From contig CAZNSX010000002.1 of assembly GCA_964575845.1 (NCBI GenBank), positions 372,001 to 436,000 of the forward strand: a stretch of DNA of 64,000 bases, written 5' to 3'. The position numbers were made by a program, and so were the translations under genes. Within the stretch, counting starts at the first letter, position 1. Each line of letters opens with the position of its first letter. The DNA is from CAZNSX01 sp964575845. Lineage in GTDB: Bacteria > UBA8248 > CAZNSX01. Shown one piece after another: positions 16,894-25,871 of this stretch. The notes below the pieces were generated by a model. It made no database searches. It was not told the origin of the DNA and worked only from the letters and a program-made list of their open reading frames with translations.

Positions 16894-17099
16894 TAGGGTT
16901 AGTTCTCCCAGCTTTCATGGTAGTAAGGGTGGAAGAAATACCGCCCTCAAGCACAGCCAAGTTTGGCCCCCCGAACGCCCAAAAAGGCCGTTAATGGGAT
17001 TCCCCAGCGATAGCTCCCTTCCGAGAGGCATAGATTACCGACCACAGAAAGGCATTTGGGGGAGAGCTTCCAGGCCCTTTCATATGGGCTAATTTTTAG

Positions 17100-17128
17100 T
17101 TGACTTGAAGGGCGGGAGGGGTTATAAG
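17100..17128 (+). promoter_or_regulatory. Promoter of the feoB operon
   Basis: TTGACT (17100-17105), 17 bases and TATAAG (17123-17128) give a strong match 51 bases before the feoB start. The DtxR-type regulator encoded downstream would be expected to act here, but no clear DtxR box was identified by eye. Confidence 0.6.
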
Positions 17129-17179
17129 GTTTAATTGAGATCGAATATCATCTTCATGTACTGATTTCCCTTAACCGCA

Positions 17180-19162
17180 ATGGCCCTTATGCTGCGCTGC
17201 ACCTCACATAGCTCTGAGCGGCTGGATGGGGAGGCGGTCCTCCTCATCGGAAACCCCAATGTGGGGAAAAGCGTCATATTCAGCCACCTCACCGGCAAAT
17301 ACGTGACCGTCTCCAATTACCCGGGCACCACGGTGGAGTTTGCACAAGGGTCTATGACTTATAATGGCGTCAGGTCGGCAATAGTGGATACCCCCGGCGT
17401 CAATAACCTCATCCCTCTCTCCGAGGATGAGCGGGTGACCCGGGACATACTCCTTCAGCTGGAGAGGTGCCGCATCGTCCAGGTGGCCGACGCTAAGAAT
17501 CTGAGGCGAGCCCTGATCATCTCCCTGCAACTGGCGGAGATGGAGGTTCCCTTCTCCATAGCCCTGAACATGACAGATGAGTCACGGAGCCGAGGCATCA
17601 GCGTTGATGATAAGCGCTTGGCGGAGTTCCTGGGCGTTGAAGTGGTGCCCACCGTGGCCATCCGCCACCACGGGATCGAGCGGCTTAAGCGCTCCCTTTC
17701 CTCTCAAAGGCCGTCCACCTTCCGTTTTCGCTATCCCGAAGCCATAGAGCGAGGTATTGAGGCTCTTCTGCCACTTCTCGCCGAAGCTCCAATAGGCGCC
17801 AGGTCATTGGCCCTCATGGTCTTGGCGGGGGACGAGAGCCTGAGGGGCTGGCTCCGCTCTCATCACAGCCAAGAAGTCCTGCGCCAGATAGAGGAGGTAA
17901 GGGGGGAGGTCCAGAATAAGTTCCGCCGACCCTTGAGCTACATAATGAATCAGGCGCGCCTCAGGGTCGTGGACGGCATAATCAGCCAGGTGATGCAGGC
18001 CGAAGAATTGGCCCGTGGGGGCCTGGGCTACCGGCTGGGAGACCTGGCGATGCATCCCATCTGGGGAGTGGGAATTCTGTTGGTAGTGCTCTATCTCATC
18101 TATAAATTCGTGGGGGAGTTCGCCGCCGGTACTTTGGTGGACCTCCTTGAGGGGGGACTTTTCGGCGGGTATCTCATCCCCTGGGCTGAGAGAGTGGTTG
18201 AGTTCCTCATCCCCATACCCTTTATCAGGGACCTCCTGGTCGGGCAATACGGGCTCATCAGCGTGGGCCTGACCTATGCCATCGCCCTGATCCTGCCCAT
18301 TGTTGGAGCCTTCTTCCTGGTCTTCGGGGTGCTGGAGGATACGGGCTACCTCCCCCGGCTGGCCATCATGGTGAACCGTCTCTTCAAGGCTATAGGCCTG
18401 AACGGTAAGGCCGTTCTGCCCATGGTCCTCGGCCTGGGTTGCGACACCATGGCAACGCTCACAACCCGCATCCTTGACAGCAAGAAGGAGAGGCTTCTTG
18501 TCACCCTGCTTCTGGCGCTCGGCGTTCCCTGCTCGGCTCAGCTGGGCGTCATCCTGGGCATGCTGGGGGGGATATCATTGGCCGCTGCCGTTATCTGGGC
18601 ACTGGTGGTATTTCTCACTCTCTTGGTGGTGGGCTTTCTCGCCTCACGGCTCCTTCCGGGCGAGGGTTCAGATTTCGTGCTTGAGATTCCGCCCATGCGA
18701 GTGCCCCAGATAGGCAATATTCTCGTCAAGACAACCGCCCGCGTGGAGTGGTACCTGAGGGAGGCGGTCCCACTCTTCCTCTTGGGTACCCTCATCCTCT
18801 TTTTCCTTGACCGCTTCAACCTCCTGGGCGCCCTGGAGCGGGCCGCTTCTCCTCTGGTTGAGGGCTTTCTGGGCCTTCCCGCGCGGGCTACCGACTCCTT
18901 CATAGTGGGCTTTCTTCGACGCGATTATGGGGCCGCGGGTCTTTTCAGCATGGCCCAGGAGGGCCTCCTTGACCCGACGCAGGTGGTAGTGAGCCTCGTC
19001 ACCATCACCCTTTTCATACCATGCATCGCTAACTTCTTCATCATAATCAAGGAACGGGGCCTCCTGACAGCTCTCCTCATGAGCGCCTTCATCTTCCCCA
19101 CGGCCTTTCTTATAGGAGGGCTCCTCCGCTTCCTGCTCCTGACCCTGGGGATTTCCCTGTGA
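17180..19162 (+). CDS. feoB: Ferrous iron transport protein B
   Basis: FeoB of 660 residues couples an N-terminal G domain to a membrane channel for Fe(II). G-motifs are GNPNVGKS (G1), SNYPGTTVEF (G2/switch I), DTPGV (G3) and NMTD (G4). The membrane part begins near residue 290. The Gate regions appear as LPMVLGLGCDTMATLTTR and later hydrophobic segments ending LRFLLLTLGISL. The length is slightly short for the family, with a brief region after the last helix. No ribosome site is visible before the ATG. The downstream zinc-ribbon gene overlaps its stop by four bases and a DtxR-FeoA gene follows, making an iron-uptake and regulation operon. Confidence 0.95.
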   Translation: MALMLRCTSHSSERLDGEAVLLIGNPNVGKSVIFSHLTGKYVTVSNYPGTTVEFAQGSMTYNGVRSAIVDTPGVNNLIPLSEDERVTRDILLQLERCRIVQVADAKNLRRALIISLQLAEMEVPFSIALNMTDESRSRGISVDDKRLAEFLGVEVVPTVAIRHHGIERLKRSLSSQRPSTFRFRYPEAIERGIEALLPLLAEAPIGARSLALMVLAGDESLRGWLRSHHSQEVLRQIEEVRGEVQNKFRRPLSYIMNQARLRVVDGIISQVMQAEELARGGLGYRLGDLAMHPIWGVGILLVVLYLIYKFVGEFAAGTLVDLLEGGLFGGYLIPWAERVVEFLIPIPFIRDLLVGQYGLISVGLTYAIALILPIVGAFFLVFGVLEDTGYLPRLAIMVNRLFKAIGLNGKAVLPMVLGLGCDTMATLTTRILDSKKERLLVTLLLALGVPCSAQLGVILGMLGGISLAAAVIWALVVFLTLLVVGFLASRLLPGEGSDFVLEIPPMRVPQIGNILVKTTARVEWYLREAVPLFLLGTLILFFLDRFNLLGALERAASPLVEGFLGLPARATDSFIVGFLRRDYGAAGLFSMAQEGLLDPTQVVVSLVTITLFIPCIANFFIIIKERGLLTALLMSAFIFPTAFLIGGLLRFLLLTLGISL

Positions 19163-19377
19163 GAGAAGACAGCCCTCCCTTGCCCGAGATCTCTCCTCTC
19201 CACCAGTGTCCCCTCTGTGGCTTCAGGTTCAGAGAATTTGCCCGGGGCCACTGCGGCGCGTGCTCGGCGCTCCAGAAAACCTGTGCTCAGGAGCCGCGCT
19301 GCCCCCGCTGCGGGTACTGCTTTCCCGGGGAGTCCTTTTTCCTGAACCTGGCCAAGAGGCTTTTCAGAGGGAGATAG
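19159..19377 (+). CDS. Small double-CxxC zinc-ribbon protein between feoB and the dtxR-type gene
   Basis: The frame opens at a GTG overlapping the feoB stop (GTGA) and codes 72 residues. Two CxxC knuckles, CPLCG and CPRCGYC, plus an intervening CGAC and a further cysteine, suggest one or two zinc or iron sites. It has no membrane segment or signal peptide. It does not resemble FeoC. Translational coupling to feoB and the short 4-bp gap to the regulator suggest a role in Feo assembly or iron sensing, but this is inference from position. Confidence 0.7.
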   Translation: MREDSPPLPEISPLHQCPLCGFRFREFARGHCGACSALQKTCAQEPRCPRCGYCFPGESFFLNLAKRLFRGR

Positions 19378-19381
19378 CCTG

Positions 19382-20035
19382 ATGGCGGCTCTGGATCATT
19401 TTCTCCAAGAAGTGCTGGAGATCATCTGGATGCTCCGGGAGGAAGGGGTTCCCACCATGGACCGCTTTCTGGAGCGGGTCAAGACGCAACGTGCCAATGA
19501 AGCCCTGGGCCGTCTGGAAGAGGAGGGCCTGGTGCGGAGGGATGGGGAGGAGCTTTACCTCACCACGAGAGGCCTGGAGGCGGCGGCGGGCATCGTGCGG
19601 CGCCATCGCCTGGCCGAGTGCCTCCTCTCGGAAGTGCTGGACATGGAGTATAAGTACCTGGCGGAGGAGGCATGCCGTTACGATCATATCCTTAGCCCAA
19701 GGGTCGCCGAGGCAATCTGCACCCTTCTCGGCCACCCGAGCCTCTGTCCCCACGGCCGCCCCATACCCCAGGGGGAGTGCTGTCTGAAGTTTAGCCGGGA
19801 GGTCAAACCGCTTGTGGTGCAGTTGAGCCATCTTCCGGTGGGAGACCGGGCCAAGGTGGTTTTCATCGCCCCGCATTCTCACGCGCGGCTCAACCGCTTG
19901 AGCTCTCTGGGACTTGTGCCTGGCTCCACGGTGGAACTCCATCAGAAGAGCCCTTCCTTTGTCATCGAATTGGGCGAGACCACGCTTGCATTAGACAGCC
20001 AGATAGCCGAAGAGATCTTTGTCAAGCCCCTCTGA
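19382..20035 (+). CDS. DtxR/MntR family metal-dependent regulator with C-terminal FeoA domain
   Basis: This 217-residue protein follows an AGGGAG site. Residues 1-65 form a winged helix (EALGRLEEEGLVRRDGEELYLT). The dimerisation and metal-binding region follows, with HRLAECLLSEVLDMEYKYLAEEACRYDHILSP and CPHGRPIP, both very typical of DtxR/IdeR. Residues 140-217 are an SH3-like FeoA domain (LSSLGLVPGSTVELHQKSP). It should bind Fe(II) or Mn(II) and repress iron uptake, most likely its own feoB operon. No separate feoA gene is present, so the fused FeoA domain could also serve FeoB. The HTH start near the N-terminus is shorter than usual. Confidence 0.9.
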   Translation: MAALDHFLQEVLEIIWMLREEGVPTMDRFLERVKTQRANEALGRLEEEGLVRRDGEELYLTTRGLEAAAGIVRRHRLAECLLSEVLDMEYKYLAEEACRYDHILSPRVAEAICTLLGHPSLCPHGRPIPQGECCLKFSREVKPLVVQLSHLPVGDRAKVVFIAPHSHARLNRLSSLGLVPGSTVELHQKSPSFVIELGETTLALDSQIAEEIFVKPL

Positions 20036-20131
20036 ATTATCGCAAACCGCCGACTCAATCTGCTAGACTTGCTCCTAATCGAATGGGAGCAGCGTGTACC
20101 TAAAATCTCTTAATTCAGGGAGAAAAAAGCT

Positions 20132-21016
20132 ATGGCCAAGTGTGTAGGGATCGTGGGCCTCGGGCTCATGGGCCAGGCCATGAGCCCCACGCTCCTCGAG
20201 GCTGGCTTCAAAGTTGTGGGCTACGATGTCCTTGAGGCTCAGGTCAAGGCCGCGGGAGCCAAGGGCGTCCTTGGCCTCTCCTCCCCCATGGAGGTAGCCC
20301 GCGAGGCCGATGTTGTCATTTCCTCCCTCCCGAATTCAGACGTAGTGGAGGAGGTACACCTGGGCCCCGAAGGCACCTGTCACGGAGCCCACGAGGGGCT
20401 CATCCTCATCGACACCAGCACCATAAGCCCCGAGGCGGCCCGCTCCATCGGCTCCCGCCTTGCAGAGCGGGGGCTCCCCTTCCTGGATGCCCCTATAAGT
20501 GGCACGAGCAGCATGGTGGCCCGGCGGGACTGCATCGTTATGGTGGGAGGAGGGGAGGAGGTCTTCGAGCGCTGCCGCGATGTGCTTGAGGCCATAGGAA
20601 AGAAGGTCTTCTACGTAGGCCCGAGTGGAGCCGGGACTCAGCTAAAGCTCATTGCCAACCATCTCGTGGGCACCGTGACGGTTGCCCTGGCCGAGGCCTT
20701 TTCCCTGGGCCTCAAGGCGGGCATCGACCCAGAGCTCATGCTTGAGGTGCTGCGCCCGAGTGCTTCCGGCTCGAAGATGATGGACGTGAGGGGCCCCCTC
20801 ATGGCAAGAGGGTATTTCGAGGCTCAGATGAAGGTAGACATGTTCCTGAAAGACTTCCGCCTCATTATTGGGAACGGACAGAGCCTGGGGGTCCCACTGC
20901 CCATGGCGAGCCTCGCTCAACAGGTGGCCACCGCAGCTGGGTCCATGGGCTATGGCTCGGAAGACCTGGCCTCAGTTATCAAGGTATTCGAGGAGATGGC
21001 GGATATAAAGAGGTAG
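20132..21016 (+). CDS. NAD(P)-binding beta-hydroxyacid dehydrogenase (3-hydroxyisobutyrate dehydrogenase family)
   Basis: This 294-residue protein has AGGGAG before the ATG. GIVGLGLMGQAMSPTL is the Rossmann dinucleotide motif. FLDAPISGTSSMVARRD is the substrate-binding motif, with the usual DAPVSGG ending changed to ISGTS. The catalytic lysine is in GTQLKLIANHLVG (GxxxKxxxN). Family members oxidise 3-hydroxyisobutyrate or reduce tartronate semialdehyde or succinic semialdehyde. A 13-bp gap separates it from the first M29-like gene, so it begins a four-gene operon ending in an asparaginase-like gene, which suggests catabolism of an amide or amino acid derivative. Confidence 0.92.
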   Translation: MAKCVGIVGLGLMGQAMSPTLLEAGFKVVGYDVLEAQVKAAGAKGVLGLSSPMEVAREADVVISSLPNSDVVEEVHLGPEGTCHGAHEGLILIDTSTISPEAARSIGSRLAERGLPFLDAPISGTSSMVARRDCIVMVGGGEEVFERCRDVLEAIGKKVFYVGPSGAGTQLKLIANHLVGTVTVALAEAFSLGLKAGIDPELMLEVLRPSASGSKMMDVRGPLMARGYFEAQMKVDMFLKDFRLIIGNGQSLGVPLPMASLAQQVATAAGSMGYGSEDLASVIKVFEEMADIKR

Positions 21017-21029
21017 GGGTCGAAACCAC

Positions 21030-22016
21030 ATGGAGAGGCCTTCCATTGAGAAACTGCTCCGGGGAGCGCGAAGCCTGATAGGTAGGTTTGCGCCTTCGAG
21101 TGCCGGCGAGGAGGTTTTGATCCTTTCTGATACCGAGCTTGCCCCTCTGGGAGAGCTTCTGGAGGAGTCTCTGAAAGGTATTGATGGCGAGGTTTCGCGG
21201 CTGGTTTTTCTGCCACGGCCTTATCCCGAAGCCGAGCCGCCCCGCGCTGCGGCCGAAGCTCTCGCAGGAGCCAAACTTTTCTTCGCACTCACCAAGAGCT
21301 CCATCTCCCACACTCTGGCAATGGAGGAGGCCCTCGGTGGAGGAGGCCGAGGTCTTATCATGACCGACTTTCGCGAGGAAATGCTCTCGGGGGGAGCCTT
21401 GGGAGAGGCTCTCCAGGAGGGCCGGGAATTGGCCATGAAGGTTGCCAAGCGCTTGACAGAGACTGAGATGGCCCGCCTCACGGGCCCGGCGGGCACCAAA
21501 CTCGAAGTAAGTCTTGAGGGGAGGCGGGGCATCCCCCTTGCGGGAGCGGCCGCGCCAGGAATTTTAACTCCTGCTTTGGTCCTGGCTGCAACAATAGCTC
21601 CTCTTGAGGGAAGCGGCCAGGGAGTGATTGTGGCCGACGGGAGCGTGGGCCAGCTGGAAATAGGTCTTCTCAGGGAGCCTGTGCTCTCTGACGTGAGAGA
21701 CGGTTTTCTCGCGGGCGCCTATGGCGGGCCCCAGGCCCTTTCGCTCAGAGATGCCCTGCTCTCCCACGAGGACCCTTATGTCTATAACCTTGCGGAGATC
21801 TCGGTTGGGCTGAACCCCGGGGCCAGCCTCTCGGGTCATCCCCTGGAGGATGGGGGTGCCATCGGGGTGGTGCGCATAGGCATCGGAACCAATACTCTCA
21901 TCGGCGGAACAGTCCGGGCCGTGAGCCACTACGACCTATTCATCCGCAGCGCAACTCTCACACTGGATGGGGAAGCTATTCTCAAGGAGGGCCAGCTTCA
22001 ACCCAACGCCCTTTGA
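21030..22016 (+). CDS. M29-like aminopeptidase / NicX-type metalloenzyme
   Basis: A 328-residue protein related by its C-terminal motifs to aminopeptidase T (M29) and to 2,5-dihydroxypyridine dioxygenase NicX, which share a metal site. LAEISVGLNPGASLSG and VVRIGIGTN match the conserved core. SHYDLFIRSATLTLDGE carries the His-x-Asp ligands, and the Glu of NLAEISVG another. The Arg in VVRIGIG stands where a histidine is usual in M29 enzymes. It may hydrolyse peptides or amides or open a ring; no sequence feature decides. The next gene is a diverged paralogue and an asparaginase-like gene follows. Confidence 0.75.
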   Translation: MERPSIEKLLRGARSLIGRFAPSSAGEEVLILSDTELAPLGELLEESLKGIDGEVSRLVFLPRPYPEAEPPRAAAEALAGAKLFFALTKSSISHTLAMEEALGGGGRGLIMTDFREEMLSGGALGEALQEGRELAMKVAKRLTETEMARLTGPAGTKLEVSLEGRRGIPLAGAAAPGILTPALVLAATIAPLEGSGQGVIVADGSVGQLEIGLLREPVLSDVRDGFLAGAYGGPQALSLRDALLSHEDPYVYNLAEISVGLNPGASLSGHPLEDGGAIGVVRIGIGTNTLIGGTVRAVSHYDLFIRSATLTLDGEAILKEGQLQPNAL

Positions 22017-22028
22017 GTCAAGCCCGAG

Positions 22029-23006
22029 ATGCCAGAGAACCCTATGAGACGCATCCCCATCATGCGAGGGGCGAGAAAGGTTATGGAACTCTCCGCCCGC
22101 ATCACGGAAGCTGAAGATGTCCTCATCGTGACCGACGGCATCTCTCCCCTCCTGGCTGAAAGCCTGGCTGCGTCAGCCGCGGGAGCAGGCGCCGAGGCTA
22201 CCCTGGCCTTCATTCCCCTTAAGGTCGAGGGCTTGGGCCAATTCCCGAGGCCCATCGCTAAGGCTATGGCCGGGGCCGATGCCAGCTTTCTCCTTTTGGC
22301 CCGAAAGCCCGAGGACCTTGAGCCAATCAAAGAGGCCCTGGGAGCGGAGCGTCGGCTTATTGATATCTCGGGGCTGACCGATGAGCTCGCCTCCCGAGGA
22401 TGCCTTGAGGTGGATTTCCCTTGCCAGGCGAGACTCCTGGAGGATTTTTCCGAGAGGCTTTCCTCCGCAAAGGCTCTGTCCCTCTCAAATCCCGCGGGAA
22501 CCAGCCTTACCATGAGCCTCCGAGGTAAGAAGCCTTTTGCCAACACAGGCCTCCCCACTCCGGGAAAACTCGTATCCCTCCCCGACCTAAGAGTCGGAAT
22601 ATCCCCGGTCGAGGGCACGGCTGAGGGCGAACTCATGGTAGACGGGTCGATCCCTTCCCTTGGGCTCAGGGTCCTGGACGAACCCCCTTACCTTAAGCTT
22701 CAGAAGGGCCTCCTTAGAGCACCCGAACAGGGAAGAGAGCCCGGAGAGGAATGGAGCATTCCGGAGAAGCTCAACGAGATCCTGGAGGAGGGGGAATTTG
22801 AGCTCTCTTCCCTGAGTTTCGGCCTCAACCCCCGCTGCGCCACTCCCATCGGCTCCCTTCCCTATGACCTGGGCGTGATGGGCTCCGCCTGCCTCGCCTT
22901 CTCTCGGTCAGGGGAAGTGGAGCCTTCCCTCCTCTTTGTCCTCCTGAGGGCCAGCCTTGAGGTGGATGGCGAGGTACTCCTCGCGGGAGGAAGGCCTAAG
23001 CTTTGA
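22029..23006 (+). CDS. Degenerate M29-like paralogue lacking metal ligands
   Basis: This 325-residue protein can be aligned with its upstream neighbour (ALSLSNPAGTSLTMSLRGKK with the neighbour's GPAGTKLEVSLEGRRG, and LSFGLNPRCATPIGSLPYDLG with the neighbour's VGLNPG core). The metal-binding parts are lost: the Glu before GLNP is Ser (SSLSFGLNP), and the His-x-Asp near the C-terminus is replaced by EPSLLFVLLRASLEVDGE. The frame is intact and tightly packed (12-bp gap upstream, 16 bp to the next start), so it is unlikely to be decaying. It may be a non-catalytic subunit of a hetero-oligomer with the preceding protein. Confidence 0.65.
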   Translation: MPENPMRRIPIMRGARKVMELSARITEAEDVLIVTDGISPLLAESLAASAAGAGAEATLAFIPLKVEGLGQFPRPIAKAMAGADASFLLLARKPEDLEPIKEALGAERRLIDISGLTDELASRGCLEVDFPCQARLLEDFSERLSSAKALSLSNPAGTSLTMSLRGKKPFANTGLPTPGKLVSLPDLRVGISPVEGTAEGELMVDGSIPSLGLRVLDEPPYLKLQKGLLRAPEQGREPGEEWSIPEKLNEILEEGEFELSSLSFGLNPRCATPIGSLPYDLGVMGSACLAFSRSGEVEPSLLFVLLRASLEVDGEVLLAGGRPKL

Positions 23007-23022
23007 AGGGGAGACCAGTAAC

Positions 23023-24000
23023 TTGAAGAAGGTCAAGCTCATAGCCACAGGGGGCACCATAGCGAGCCTCAAGCTGGCGCCCGATAAGGGAGCCCTGCCG
23101 CGGCTGAGCGGCGAGGAGCTGCTTGAAGCAGCCCCCGGTGTGCGGGAGCTTGCGGAGCTCAAGGTGGAGAGCTTCTCCAGCCTTCCCAGCCATCATCTCT
23201 CCATGGAGCAGCTTTTCGAGCTTGCGGGGAAGGTGAAGAGCGCTCTGGAAGAGGAAGGATTTCAGGGCGTGGTCGTCTCCATGGGGACAAACATCCTGGA
23301 GGAAGCCGCCTATATGTTTGACCTCACCTGGGATGGGGAGGAGCCCGTCGTGGTCACGGGCGCTCTTCGGAACCCCTCCCTTCTCAGCTCCGACGGTCCC
23401 GTAAACATCTATAACGCGGTGGCCGTTGCCGCCCATGAGCAGGCCCGGGGGATGGGCGTGCTCGTTGCCCTGGGGGGTGAGGTCCATACGGCCCGCGATG
23501 TAACAAAGACGCGAACCCAGAGCGTAACCACCTTCCAGTCTCCCGGACTTGGCCCCCTGGGAAGGGTCAATAACGGGCGCCTCAGCCTATACCGCCGCTC
23601 CCTCGTCCGTGAGCATATCTCTCCCCCGGCCTTGAGGGCAAAGGTAGAACTCATCAAGGCGGCCGCCGGAATGGGAAGTGAGCTGTTAGAGGGGGCACTG
23701 AGGGGAGGAGCCGATGGGCTCGTGATAGAGGGCTTCGGCGGTGGCCACGTCACGCCGTTTATGCTTCCCGGGATAGAGAGGGCTCTTGCCGAGGGAGTGC
23801 CTGTGGTTCTGGTTTCCCGGTGCTTTTCGGGAGAGCTTCTGGAGGGTACCTATGAGTACGAGGCCGGCGACAAGCACTTGAGGCGCCTGGGGGTGACCTT
23901 CGGCGGGAGCTTGAGCGGCCAGAAGGCCAGAATAAAACTCACCCTTGTCCTCAGCCTCACCCGAGAGCCCAAGGAGCTCGCCCGCTACTTTCCCTCCTGA
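23023..24000 (+). CDS. Asparaginase/glutaminase-family amidohydrolase with altered catalytic motif
   Basis: 326 residues from a TTG at 23023 with AAGGGGAG nine bases upstream; an in-frame start at 22957 lies inside the previous gene and was rejected. ATGGTIASLKLAPDKGALP is the first asparaginase motif with its nucleophile threonine. The second motif, normally HGTDTLEE, reads SMGTNILEEAAYMFDL, so the catalytic Asp is Asn. The lysine motif survives in DVTKTRTQSVTTF. The fold is clear and the frame intact. Either it acts on another substrate or its hydrolysis differs from classical L-asparaginases. It is the last gene of the dehydrogenase/M29 operon and converges with the transporter array 11 bp away. 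Confidence 0.85.
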   Translation: MKKVKLIATGGTIASLKLAPDKGALPRLSGEELLEAAPGVRELAELKVESFSSLPSHHLSMEQLFELAGKVKSALEEEGFQGVVVSMGTNILEEAAYMFDLTWDGEEPVVVTGALRNPSLLSSDGPVNIYNAVAVAAHEQARGMGVLVALGGEVHTARDVTKTRTQSVTTFQSPGLGPLGRVNNGRLSLYRRSLVREHISPPALRAKVELIKAAAGMGSELLEGALRGGADGLVIEGFGGGHVTPFMLPGIERALAEGVPVVLVSRCFSGELLEGTYEYEAGDKHLRRLGVTFGGSLSGQKARIKLTLVLSLTREPKELARYFPS

Positions 24001-24011
24001 GTTTCGGCTCT

Positions 24012-24890
24012 TTAGCGCCCCTGAAAGAGAAGTATGGCCATGGTGCCGAGGACTGTCATTATAGTGCCTATCACCACCCGCCAGTTCAGCCGCTCCACGT
24101 ACCGCAGGAAGATATAGGCGAGGATGAGGTTGAAGAGGGGGGTTGTTGTCATTAGAGGCGCGACAACGGTTACGCTCCCGAGCTGAAGTGCCTTAAAGAA
24201 AAAGTAAACGCCGACGCTGTTGACGACAGAGGCTGACGCGAAGCAGGCGATACCATGGCGGGTCAGCCCGGTGCGGCCCCCAGCGGGAAGATGCGGCATA
24301 AGGAGCAAGAAGCACGGGAGGGCGGCTACGCTGGCGAGAAAGGCACCGAAGACCGGGTGGGGAATATAGCTCATCGCCGCCTTGCGCATTATCAAGGCGG
24401 CGGCGACAAAGACCGCGGCCCCTATCGGATAGACCAGATGCCGTCTACGCCAGCTCTCCGAGGCGCCGCGGGCGGTGATGAGCACGACTCCACCGACGAT
24501 AGCCACCATGCCCAGTATGACGCTCGCCCCCGGCCTCTCCCCCATAAAAAGTATGGCAAAGACCGCCACCCCGAAGGGATAGCTGTAGGTGATCGGCGCC
24601 GAACGGGCGACACCCAGATGGTAGAGGCTCAGTACTAAAAAGGTGCGGCCGAATCCAGGTGCCGTAATACCCGCGAGGATGAGCCACAAAACACCGGGGA
24701 GATTTATGAGTCCCCTTGGCGGCACAAGACTCGTCCATAGACCGAGAATCACCGGCACTATCAGGGCGGTAACCAGAATGGCCATGCGGGGGCTGGAGTC
24801 CCTTAGGCCTTCGCGCATGAGATGGCTGAAGATGGCGAAAAGGAAGGAGGTGGCGAGCGCGCAGGAAGCGGAGGCCAGGAAGGGGCTCAT
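24012..24890 (-). CDS. EamA/DMT family transporter, array copy 1
   Basis: This 292-residue, roughly ten-helix inner-membrane protein has two EamA repeats (about 5-135 and 150-290). MGERPGASVILGMVAIVGGVV closes the first repeat and TTTPLFNLILAYIFLRYVE lies in the second; both are typical of drug/metabolite transporters. It is the last of five consecutive paralogues transcribed leftward and is closest to the copy at 26963-27838, sharing FLFAIFSHLMREGLR and PFGVAVFAILFMGERPG. The bases before the ATG (AGCTCGCC) are the same as in copies 4 and 5, so the duplications included the leader. Substrate unknown: amino acid or metabolite export is common in the family. Confidence 0.9.
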   Translation of the reverse strand: MSPFLASASCALATSFLFAIFSHLMREGLRDSSPRMAILVTALIVPVILGLWTSLVPPRGLINLPGVLWLILAGITAPGFGRTFLVLSLYHLGVARSAPITYSYPFGVAVFAILFMGERPGASVILGMVAIVGGVVLITARGASESWRRRHLVYPIGAAVFVAAALIMRKAAMSYIPHPVFGAFLASVAALPCFLLLMPHLPAGGRTGLTRHGIACFASASVVNSVGVYFFFKALQLGSVTVVAPLMTTTPLFNLILAYIFLRYVERLNWRVVIGTIMTVLGTMAILLFQGR

Positions 24891-24992
24891 GGCGAGCTAG
24901 TCCATTCTGAAGAGCCCCCAGACGCAGGTTCCATCATGAGACCCTTACCCGATTGCGTTCCATGTGCCCCGGGGCCCCCATGAACTTGGCCT

Positions 24993-25871
24993 TCAGCGAC
25001 CCTGGAAGAAGAGCATGGCCATGGTCCCAAGAACTGTCAAGAGCGTTCCTCCCACCACCCGCCAGGTGAAAGGTTCAAGGGATCGGAGAAAGAAATAGGA
25101 AAGGATGAGGTTGAAGAGGGGCGGGGTCGCCATCAGGGGCGCCACGACCGATACATCCCCGAGCCGAAGGGCCTCAAACATGAAGTAGAAGGCCAGGCAG
25201 TTGAGAGCCCCTGCGGCGGCGAAGCAGGCACCACCACGGCGTGTCAACCCGCTTTGGCTCCCGCGGGGAAGATACGGGAGTACCAGGAAGATGCAGGGTA
25301 CGCTTGCCAAACTCGTGAGAAAAGCACCGAAAAGAGGGTAGGGCAAATAGATCATCCCCGCTTTGCGGAAAATTGTGGCGACAGCAAGGAAGACGGCGCT
25401 CCCGATGGGATAGGCCAGATGCCGTCTCTGCCAACTTTCCGAAGGGCCGCGGGCGGTGATGAAGACCACGCCCCCGACGATAGCCAGCATGCTCAGGATG
25501 ACGCTCACCCCTGGCCTCTCACCCATGAAGACCACGGCAATGACCGCCGTCGCGAAGGGGAAGCAATTGAAAATAGGCACGGCCCGGGCGACGCCCAGAT
25601 AGTCAAGGCTCAGCACGTAAAAAGGGCGCAGTATTCCCGGCGCCACGATACCCGCCAGGATGAGCCAGAAAATACCCCGGAGATCCATGAGCCCTTGGGG
25701 CGGCATGAGGCCCGTCCACAGACCAAGGCCCGCCACCATCACCAGGGCGGGAACCCAAACGGCCATGCGAGGGCTGGAATCCCTGAGGCCCTGCCGGAGG
25801 AGATGGTTGAAGACGGCCCAGAGGGAGGCGCTGCCGAGGGCGTAGAAGGAGGAGACCAGGAAGGGACTCAT
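24993..25871 (-). CDS. EamA/DMT family transporter, array copy 2
   Basis: This is a paralogue of 292 residues with the same two-repeat EamA topology. VFMGERPGVSVILSMLAIVGG and ATPPLFNLILSYFFLRSLEPF correspond to the segments named in copy 1. Its N-terminus (SFYALGSASLWAVFNHLLRQ) and the pore-lining CFPFATAVIAVVF differ from copies 1 and 4, which suggests changed specificity. It shares the same length, spacing (about 105 bp to each neighbour) and C-terminal FFQGR. The frame is intact. It is probably co-transcribed with the other copies. Confidence 0.9.
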   Translation of the reverse strand: MSPFLVSSFYALGSASLWAVFNHLLRQGLRDSSPRMAVWVPALVMVAGLGLWTGLMPPQGLMDLRGIFWLILAGIVAPGILRPFYVLSLDYLGVARAVPIFNCFPFATAVIAVVFMGERPGVSVILSMLAIVGGVVFITARGPSESWQRRHLAYPIGSAVFLAVATIFRKAGMIYLPYPLFGAFLTSLASVPCIFLVLPYLPRGSQSGLTRRGGACFAAAGALNCLAFYFMFEALRLGDVSVVAPLMATPPLFNLILSYFFLRSLEPFTWRVVGGTLLTVLGTMAMLFFQGR

